Positions 6,796 to 12,255 of a stretch of 12,255 nucleotides of DNA are shown one piece after another; position 1 is the first letter of the stretch, and every line of letters starts with the position of its first letter. The DNA lies in contig JAAYAV010000316.1 in assembly GCA_012719195.1 (NCBI GenBank), forward strand, positions 1-12,255, written 5' to 3'. The position numbers and the translations under genes were made by a program. Under the pieces are notes generated by a model that was not told the origin of the DNA, made no database searches, and saw nothing but the letters and a program-made list of their open reading frames with translations. The DNA is from Anaerolineae bacterium (GTDB lineage: Bacteria; Chloroflexota; Anaerolineae; DRVO01).

Positions 6796-6805
6796 CTTCC
6801 GGAAG
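6796..6805. repeat. Perfect 10-bp palindrome before the lipoprotein gene
   Basis: CTTCCGGAAG is a perfect 10-bp palindrome ending 29 nt before the ATG at 6835 and 14 nt before the AAGGAGG ribosome site at 6820-6826. It could be a protein-binding site or the base of a structure near the ribosome site; function not shown. Confidence 0.3.
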
Positions 6806-6834
6806 GGGGTTCGCAGCCAAAGGAGGGCTAGGAC

Positions 6835-8370
6835 ATGGTGCGTCGGATTTCGCTCGTACGAGACCCGGATTGGAGGAGCACGCTCGCGGCCACCGGCATG
6901 ATCATGGTTATCCTGGCGGGGCTGGTGGGCTGTGCGCCTCTGCCCACCCAACAGCCTTCCCCGGCGGCAGTCAGCCCCGAGCAGATCCAGCCGATCGCTG
7001 AGAGGGCCTACCCCTATGGCCTGCAGCAGGTGATCTACCTCGGCCAGCGCTGGATCGGCACACAGCACGAGTCGGAGAACAACATGGCCTACGCCGGCAC
7101 CAACCGATTCGCCTGGGTGCGCACGCAGATCTCGCCGGACTTCCCGGTGGTGACGCCCAACGCCACCACACTGTATGGATCGGGATGGCTGGACCTACGT
7201 CGCGAGCCCGTGGTGGTGGAGGTGCCCGCGATCGAGGACCGCTACTACAGCCTGCAGGCGATGGATCACTACGGCATCTTCCACACCACCGTGGGCAGCC
7301 CCTTCAACGGGACCGAGGCGCGCATGTACCTCTTCGTGCCGCCTGGGTACGAGGGCCCGCTGCCGGAAGGCATCCCGACGACTGAGATCATCTCGTGGCC
7401 GACCAAGACCGTCTTCGTGATCGTGCGTATCGCCGTGGAGACTGGTACCGCGGAGGAGATAGCCGAGATCAACGCCTACCAGGACCAGATCACGGCGACG
7501 CCCCTGAGCGAGTGGATAGCCAACGGAAACGCCGGCGTGCCGCAGTCGGAGCGCGCGATTGTGCCGGGCGACTACCCCGTGTATGCCCGTATGCCTGCGA
7601 TAGCCATGGGTCAGGTGGACAAGCAGACCGCAAAGGACTTCTTCACTCTCCTGCACATGGTGCTGAACGATCCGGGCCTCACCGTGATGAAGGACTCCTT
7701 GGCCGAGGCGGCCATGCTCGACGAACTGAGGTCAATCGGCATCGGCGAGGGGCTTGAGTTCGACTGGGACTCCCTCCCTGCCGAGACCACAGAAGCGCTG
7801 GAGGCCGGATTCGCGGCCGGGTTTGAGGGCGTCCGCGCGATGCTACGCACAGGCCTGACCGACATGAACGGTTGGATGGTCGGTCGGATGTCAGGCAGTT
7901 TCGAGACGGACTGGATGGATCGCGCCGTCATGGCCGACGCCGGCTGGGGCGGACCGGACAAGGCCATCTCGCATACAGGCGCGTTTCGGTTCACCGACAG
8001 CGAGGGCCAGCCGCTGCATGGCTCGAGCAACTATACGATCACCTTCGACCTGAGCGACCTGCCCCCGGTCACCCAGTTCTGGTCGGTCCCCATCTACAAC
8101 GAGAACGGGTACTTAGTGGGCAACGAGATCAACCGGTACGAGATCAACAGCTACATGCTGGAGCATGGTGATCTGGTCACCGAGGACGGTAAGCTGGTGA
8201 TCTACGTCCAGCACAGGCGGCCTGAGGACGAGGAGGCGGCCAAGAACTGGCTCCCGGCGCCGCCCGATGTCTTTCGCTTCACCGCCCGGTTCTACGGCCC
8301 TTATCCACCGGTGTTGGATGGCAGCTACAACATGCCCGCCCCGGTGCGGACGGGCCCGGCCGAGCCGTAG
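6835..8370 (+). CDS. DUF1254/DUF1214 domain lipoprotein
   Basis: A 511-residue exported protein of unknown biochemical role. The N-terminus has basic residues, a hydrophobic run (about 17-30) and a lipobox LVGC with C33 as lipidation site, so the mature protein should sit on the outer face of the membrane. The DUF1254 part covers about residues 59-230, starting at YPYG and including an NATTLYGSGWLDL block followed by a YYSLQAMDHYG block. The DUF1214 part covers about 385-505 with FWSVPIYNENGYLV (from 415), INRYEI, and NWLPAPP (471-477) followed by FRFTARFYGPYPPVLDG. Both domains usually occur together in secreted or envelope proteins; no catalytic residues are known to me. AAGGAGG at 6820-6826 lies 8 nt before the ATG. 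The gene is monocistronic by spacing, followed by a hairpin at 8467. The N-region before the hydrophobic run is rather long (about 16 residues), but the internal ATGs at 6898 and 6904 lack a ribosome site. Confidence 0.92.
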   Translation: MVRRISLVRDPDWRSTLAATGMIMVILAGLVGCAPLPTQQPSPAAVSPEQIQPIAERAYPYGLQQVIYLGQRWIGTQHESENNMAYAGTNRFAWVRTQISPDFPVVTPNATTLYGSGWLDLRREPVVVEVPAIEDRYYSLQAMDHYGIFHTTVGSPFNGTEARMYLFVPPGYEGPLPEGIPTTEIISWPTKTVFVIVRIAVETGTAEEIAEINAYQDQITATPLSEWIANGNAGVPQSERAIVPGDYPVYARMPAIAMGQVDKQTAKDFFTLLHMVLNDPGLTVMKDSLAEAAMLDELRSIGIGEGLEFDWDSLPAETTEALEAGFAAGFEGVRAMLRTGLTDMNGWMVGRMSGSFETDWMDRAVMADAGWGGPDKAISHTGAFRFTDSEGQPLHGSSNYTITFDLSDLPPVTQFWSVPIYNENGYLVGNEINRYEINSYMLEHGDLVTEDGKLVIYVQHRRPEDEEAAKNWLPAPPDVFRFTARFYGPYPPVLDGSYNMPAPVRTGPAEP

Positions 8371-8466
8371 GTCAGCGTCCGGCGTATGCCCGCCCACCGG
8401 TGAGATAGAGGGCGCGGTGGTCGGCAACGGGGCCAGTACGGCCGGGTCGCTCTCAGCGGGTGTATG

Positions 8467-8504
8467 CGGCCCCAGAACGGAGCCTTCGCTCCGGCCTGGG
8501 GCCG
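8467..8504 (+). terminator. Strong two-part hairpin between the lipoprotein gene and the recO operon
   Basis: A 9-bp perfect outer stem, CGGCCCCAG (8467-8475) with CTGGGGCCG (8496-8504), encloses an AA/GC internal loop. Within that is a 6-bp stem, CGGAGC (8478-8483) with GCTCCG (8488-8493), closed by a CTTC tetraloop. It is the strongest hairpin I found in the window. It lies about 97 nt after the DUF1214 stop and touches the next promoter. It has no T-run behind it, so it may be a non-classical terminator in both directions, or a DNA or RNA control element of the downstream operon. Confidence 0.5.
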
Positions 8505-8505
8505 G

Positions 8506-8514
8506 TGCTATAAT
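8506..8514 (+). promoter_or_regulatory. Extended -10 promoter of mazG-like/recO/glyQS
   Basis: TGCTATAAT is a perfect extended -10 element (TG, one base, TATAAT). The -35 region falls inside the hairpin 8467-8504 and holds only a weak match (TTCGCT, 8485-8490, 18-nt spacer); extended -10 promoters often work without a -35. Transcription should start near 8521, leaving a very short leader of about 14 nt that carries GGAGG at 8525-8529. Confidence 0.7.
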
Positions 8515-8534
8515 GACGGCTTGCGGAGGTGGCG

Positions 8535-8843
8535 ATGGAGAGCGTGGGCCTGAACCAGAAGATGGCGGAGGTACGAGCCCTGACTGACGCGAAGGGCTTC
8601 TCGTCCGACCATGACCGTATCTGGGAGATGCTCACCCTGATCCACTCCGAGGTCTCTGAGGCGGCCGACGCCTATAAGAAGGGCCGCCCAATGGAAGACG
8701 TAGGTGAAGAGTTGATAGACACCATCATCCGTATCCTGCATCTGCTCTCGGCGCTGGGGCTGGACGCGGAGGCGCTGTTTCAGGCCAAGATGGCCAAGAA
8801 CTGGGAGCGGCCGCCGAAGTACAATACCGTCCGGGGCGGCTGA
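8535..8843 (+). CDS. MazG-like nucleotide pyrophosphohydrolase
   Basis: A small 102-residue all-alpha protein of the MazG/dUTPase-like fold. It probably hydrolyses a nucleoside triphosphate to the monophosphate and pyrophosphate in the cytoplasm, a house-cleaning role for non-canonical or excess nucleotides. The metal-binding pattern is visible: SEVSE with E39 and E42, then EELID with E59 and D62, matching the ExxE ... ExxD layout with 16 residues between. It is shorter than full-length MazG (two domains, about 260 residues) and resembles single-domain members. Start ATG 8535 is 5 nt after GGAGG (8525-8529); an in-frame GTG at 8529 overlaps that site and is unlikely. Its TGA stop overlaps the recO ATG by one base (TGATG), so the two should be co-translated. 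The substrate cannot be told from the sequence. Confidence 0.82.
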   Translation: MESVGLNQKMAEVRALTDAKGFSSDHDRIWEMLTLIHSEVSEAADAYKKGRPMEDVGEELIDTIIRILHLLSALGLDAEALFQAKMAKNWERPPKYNTVRGG

Positions 8844-9613
8844 TGGCCGCGCCGCCGCGCCTCTTCCGCACGGTGGGAGTGGTGTTGCGCCGGCGTGACT
8901 TCGACGAGGCGGACCGGCTCATCACCGTGCTCACCCGCGACCGGGGCAAGCTGCGACTGCTGGCCAAAGGGGCCCGCAAGATCAGCAGCCGCAAGGCAGC
9001 GCACGTGGACCTCTTCCGCCAGGTCGACTTGCTGGTGCACCAAGGCCGCACCTTCGGAGTGGTATCGCAGGCCGAGACGGTCCATCCGTTTGCCGGGCTG
9101 GCGGAGGACCTGGAACGGCTGGCGGCGGCGCACTACCTGGCCGACCTCACCGACACCTTCGTCGGCGAGGGCGACACGGCCGCCGGCGTGTACGACCTGC
9201 TCGTCGAGGCGCTGCAGTGGCTCGAATCGGGCTGTGACCCGAAGTTGGCTCAGCGCTACTTCGAGCTGCACCTGCTGGACCTGGAAGGCTACCGGCCCGA
9301 GTTGTACCGGTGTCCCGGCTGCGGGGAATGGCTGGAGGAACAGGTCAACCTGTTCGACTTCGCCGAGGGCAGTATGGTGTGCCCGAACTGTGCCGAAGGG
9401 CGGGGACAGGGCCGGCGGGTGAGCGTAGGGGCGCAGAAGGTGCTGCGCTTCCTGCAGCGGAGCGCCGTGACTGACTGCGGCCTGCTCCGGCTGAGCGATG
9501 GGTTGCACACCGAGATCGAGGGCCTGCTGGGGGACTACATCCGTAGCGTGGTGGAATGGCCGCCCCGGTCTCGCCGGTTCATCGAGACGGTGCAGAGACT
9601 GCCCGAGCAGTAA
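8843..9613 (+). CDS. recO: DNA repair protein RecO
   Basis: A 256-residue recombination mediator that, with RecR, helps RecA load on single-stranded DNA coated by SSB in the RecFOR pathway. The N-terminal OB fold (about 1-80) has the typical opening TVGVVLRRRDFDEADRLI and LAKGARKISSRK. The helical C-terminal part carries a four-cysteine zinc site, CPGC (157-160) and CPNC (180-183), as in zinc-binding RecO proteins. Length is normal for the family. The ATG overlaps the TGA of the MazG-like gene, and glyQS follows after 36 bp on the same strand. RecO next to glycyl-tRNA synthetase genes recalls the era-recO-glyQ-glyS order known from Firmicutes, which supports the call. Confidence 0.95.
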   Translation: MAAPPRLFRTVGVVLRRRDFDEADRLITVLTRDRGKLRLLAKGARKISSRKAAHVDLFRQVDLLVHQGRTFGVVSQAETVHPFAGLAEDLERLAAAHYLADLTDTFVGEGDTAAGVYDLLVEALQWLESGCDPKLAQRYFELHLLDLEGYRPELYRCPGCGEWLEEQVNLFDFAEGSMVCPNCAEGRGQGRRVSVGAQKVLRFLQRSAVTDCGLLRLSDGLHTEIEGLLGDYIRSVVEWPPRSRRFIETVQRLPEQ

Positions 9614-9649
9614 CAGGCATTGCAGACTCGCGCGAGAGGTGGACAGCGC

Positions 9650-12255
9650 ATGAGCGACCATACGGGGTTCCAAGAAGTCATTATGCGCCTGGAGCGGTTC
9701 TGGGCGGAGCAGGGCTGCCTGATCTGGCAGCCCCATAACGTGCAGGTGGGCGCCGGCACCATGAATCCGGCCACCTATCTCCGGGTGCTGGGCCCGGAGC
9801 CCTGGCGCGTGGCCTATGTGGAGCCGTCCATCCGCCCCGCCGATGGTCGTTACGGCGAGAACCCCAATCGCTGGCAGCAGTTCTATCAGTACCAGGTCAT
9901 CCTTAAGCCCGACCCCGGCGACCCGCAGGAGATGTACTTGCGCAGCCTCGAGGCCATCGGCGTGGACTTGTCGCGCCACGACGTGCGCTTCGTGGAGGAC
10001 AACTGGGAATCGCCCGCGCTTGGCGCCTGGGGGCTAGGGTGGGAAGTGTGGTGCGATGGCGCGGAGATCAGCCAGTACACCTACATGCAGCAGGCCGGCG
10101 GCTCCGTCCTGGACCCGGTGTCGGTGGAGATCACCTACGGGCTCGAGCGCATCATGCTGTTCCTACAGGGCGTGCCCACCTTCCTGGATATTCGCTGGCG
10201 GGACGACATCACCTACGGCGACATCCTCTTCCGTCAGGAAGTGGAGCATTGCACCTACAACTTCGAGGTGGCCGACGTCGGGCGGCTGAGCGGGATGTAC
10301 CGCATCTACGTCGCCGAGGCGGAGGCGGCCTTGGAGCGGGGACTGGTGTTGCCCGCGCACGACTACGTGCTCAAGTGCAGCCACGTGTTCAACGTGCTTG
10401 ACGCCCGAGGCGCCATCGGCGTCACCGAACGGGCGGTGTACTTCGGCCGTATGCGCGATTTGGCGCGGCGAGTGGCCGTCGCCTATCTGGAGCAGCGCGA
10501 GAAGGAGGGCTTCCCTCTGCAGGCGAGGACCTGGCGTACCGCGACGGCGGTGCCGTCCGGCTCGTTCGAACTGCCGGAGCCCAAGGGCGAACCGCAGCTG
10601 TTCGTGCTCGAGGTGGGCACCGAGGAGTTGCCTCACGCTGATCTGCAGTCGGCCTTGGAGCAGTTGCGGCGACGGCTGCCCGAACTCCTGACGCGGGAGC
10701 GTCTGGACTACGAGACGGTCTCGGTGAAGGGCACGCCGCGGCGTTTGGTGGCGATCATACACGGGCTGGCCCCGTCGCAGGCAGACGACGTGTCGGTGGT
10801 CAAGGGGCCGCCGGCGCGGGCCGCCTTCGATGCCGACGGCGCACCCACCAAGGCGGCCGAGGGCTTCGCTCGCCGCCATGGACTGAGCGTGGACGCGCTC
10901 ACTGCCGCCGACGTTGATGGGGGTAGCTACGTGGTGGCCGAAGTCCGGCGACCGGGGGAGCCGGCGGCGGCCGTGCTCGCGCGCGAACTGCCGGAGATGC
11001 TCAGTGGTCTCCGGTTCCACCAGAGCATGCGCTGGAACGACACCGGCACTGCCTTCTCGCGCCCGGTCCGTTGGCTGCTGGCCCTCTTGGGCGAGGACGT
11101 GGTGCCCTTCCGGTTCGCCGGCCTCAGCAGTGGCAGCACCACACGCCTACTGCGGGCGGCGCAGCCGACGGCCGCGGTAGTGGCGACTGCAGCCGACTAC
11201 GAGGGCACGGTCACCGAAGCCGGGATCGTTCTCTCCGTGGAAGAGCGGGTCGCTCGAATCTCTGCTCGCGCCACGGAACTGGCGGACGCGGTGGGGGGGA
11301 CGCTGGTGGACGACGCGGACTTGCTGGCCGAGGTGGCCAACCTGGTGGAGTCGCCCACACCCATCCTGGGCTCGTTCTCCGACGAGTACCTGGTGCTGCC
11401 GCGCGAGGTGCTGACGACGGTCATGCGCAAGCACCAGCGCTACTTCGCTGTCGAGGCCGAAGGCCGTCTACTGCCCTACTTCGTGGCCGTGCGAAACGGC
11501 GGTACCGCGGGCGAGGATCTGGTGCGGAGCGGCTATGAAGCCGTGCTGCGGGCCCGCTTCGCCGATGCTTCCTACTTCTTCCGTGAGGACCTGCAGGAGC
11601 GGTTGGAGTCGTATCTGCCTCGTCTGGGGACGCTCACCTTCCAGGAGCAGTTGGGCTCCATGCTGGACAAGACGCAGCGAATGGAGGCCATCGTGCCCAC
11701 GTTGGCGTCTCTTCTCGGGCTCACCGAGGAGGAGGTGCCCATGGCAGTGCGGGCGTCGCGACTATCCAAGGCCGATCTGGCCACCAACATGGTGGTCGAG
11801 TTCACCTCGCTGCAGGGCGTCATGGGCAGCTTCTACGCTCGGCGCCAGGGTGAGGATCAGGAAGTGGCCACGGCCATCGCCGAGCACTACAACCCGCGCC
11901 GATCGGGCGAGGCGGGGCCGTCGACACGGATTGGGCTGGCCGTGGGTTTGGCCGACAGGCTGGACAGCATCCTCGGTCTCCTGGCCGTAGGAATGGAACC
12001 GACCGGGTCGGCCGACCCGTACGCTCTGCGCCGAGCGGCTTCCGGCTTGGTGCAGAACCTGATCCAGTGGCGCACGCGGCTCGACCTGCGTAAGGCCCTG
12101 GCGTTGGTGGCGGAACGGCTACCGGTGTCGGCGGGGCCGGACGTACAGGCGCGGGCGGTGGAGTTCATCACGCAGCGACTGCGTGTGCACCTGCAGGAGC
12201 AGGGCCTCCGCTACGACGTGGTGGACGCGGTGCTGGCCGAGCGCGGTCACGACCC
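9650..12255 (+). CDS. glyQS: Glycyl-tRNA synthetase, alpha and beta subunits fused (GlyQS), C-terminus cut by window edge
   Basis: Charges tRNA-Gly with glycine in the cytoplasm. The 868 visible codons form one uninterrupted frame joining two normally separate bacterial subunits. The alpha part (about 1-290) has GRYGENPNRWQQFYQY (66-81), FVEDNWESP and LGAWGLGWEVW (within 114-134), EITYGLER (160-167) and LDARGAIGVTER (250-261), the class II catalytic core. A linker of roughly 25 residues leads to the beta part, which opens with LFVLEVGTEELP (317-328), the usual GlyS N-terminus. Further beta landmarks are KADLATNMVVEFTSLQGVMG (707-726) and DPYALRRAA (789-797). About 130 residues of beta (the tRNA-binding end) lie beyond the window. 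The GHRF motif typical of E. coli GlyS is replaced here by TTRLLR (497-502). AGAGGTGGA at 9635-9643 lies 6 nt before the ATG. I translated across the junction and found no stop or frame change. Confidence 0.95.
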   Translation, partial: MSDHTGFQEVIMRLERFWAEQGCLIWQPHNVQVGAGTMNPATYLRVLGPEPWRVAYVEPSIRPADGRYGENPNRWQQFYQYQVILKPDPGDPQEMYLRSLEAIGVDLSRHDVRFVEDNWESPALGAWGLGWEVWCDGAEISQYTYMQQAGGSVLDPVSVEITYGLERIMLFLQGVPTFLDIRWRDDITYGDILFRQEVEHCTYNFEVADVGRLSGMYRIYVAEAEAALERGLVLPAHDYVLKCSHVFNVLDARGAIGVTERAVYFGRMRDLARRVAVAYLEQREKEGFPLQARTWRTATAVPSGSFELPEPKGEPQLFVLEVGTEELPHADLQSALEQLRRRLPELLTRERLDYETVSVKGTPRRLVAIIHGLAPSQADDVSVVKGPPARAAFDADGAPTKAAEGFARRHGLSVDALTAADVDGGSYVVAEVRRPGEPAAAVLARELPEMLSGLRFHQSMRWNDTGTAFSRPVRWLLALLGEDVVPFRFAGLSSGSTTRLLRAAQPTAAVVATAADYEGTVTEAGIVLSVEERVARISARATELADAVGGTLVDDADLLAEVANLVESPTPILGSFSDEYLVLPREVLTTVMRKHQRYFAVEAEGRLLPYFVAVRNGGTAGEDLVRSGYEAVLRARFADASYFFREDLQERLESYLPRLGTLTFQEQLGSMLDKTQRMEAIVPTLASLLGLTEEEVPMAVRASRLSKADLATNMVVEFTSLQGVMGSFYARRQGEDQEVATAIAEHYNPRRSGEAGPSTRIGLAVGLADRLDSILGLLAVGMEPTGSADPYALRRAASGLVQNLIQWRTRLDLRKALALVAERLPVSAGPDVQARAVEFITQRLRVHLQEQGLRYDVVDAVLAERGHD

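Noticed and set aside
6577..6831. Open frame of 84 codons in the gap before the lipoprotein gene
   Set aside because: No ribosome site before its ATG, no hydrophobic or domain pattern, and it overlaps the promoter and hairpins that better explain the stretch.
8394..8420. Inverted repeat CCACCG / CGGTGG after the lipoprotein stop
   Set aside because: Only 6 bp with a 15-nt loop and no T-run; much weaker than the hairpin at 8467-8504.
8780..9979. Open frame of 399 codons on the minus strand opposite recO and glyQS
   Set aside because: It spans two genes with clear families and has antisense-type composition with no domain of its own.

Overview
The window is a gene-dense stretch of a GC-rich bacterial chromosome (roughly 60-65% G+C by eye). 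It shows no insertion sequences, phage genes or CRISPR array. The gene styles (a two-gene heterodimeric ABC exporter, a type-2 glycerate kinase, a MazG-like enzyme followed by recO and a fused glycyl-tRNA synthetase, and TTG/GTG starts next to good Shine-Dalgarno sites) would fit Chloroflexota or a neighbouring deep-branching phylum. That placement is inference, not proof.

Layout. (1) 1-782, minus strand: the N-terminal 260 codons of a type-2 D-glycerate 2-kinase, cut by the window edge, with a leader of about 120 nt that holds a nested inverted repeat. (2) 989-1162, plus strand: a complete tRNA-Arg(CCG) unit with promoter, CCA-encoding tRNA and hairpin terminator. (3) 1206-5465: a three-gene operon of a MarR-family regulator and two ABC exporter half-transporters. 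It is preceded by a good promoter with a small palindrome at the expected transcription start. The two transporters form a textbook asymmetric pair: the first has lost the Walker B glutamate and the H-loop histidine, and the second carries an LSQGQ signature, as in the TM287/TM288 type. (4) 5642-6460: a membrane-anchored protein of unknown function with a DUF6544-like layout. (5) 6461-6834: a non-coding stretch with a dyad, a likely promoter and three consecutive hairpins, leading into (6) 6835-8370, a DUF1254/DUF1214 lipoprotein. (7) 8467-12255: a strong hairpin next to an extended -10 promoter, then a tightly packed housekeeping operon of MazG-like pyrophosphohydrolase, recO and glyQS. The glyQS gene is fused into one continuous reading frame and runs off the window.

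How the parts work together. The MarR regulator probably represses its own operon and releases it when a toxic compound is sensed, so that the heterodimeric exporter can pump it out. The recO-glyQS neighbourhood recalls the recO-glyQ-glyS order of Firmicutes; here a nucleotide-pool enzyme is added in front and the two synthetase subunits are joined. The two proteins of unknown function in the middle are separate units by spacing and promoter signals, and the sequence does not tie them to either operon.

Nothing here is convincingly a new defence or mobile system. The best leads are regulatory: the structured leader before the DUF1254 gene, the hairpin replacing the -35 region before mazG-recO-glyQS, and the leader of the glycerate kinase gene.
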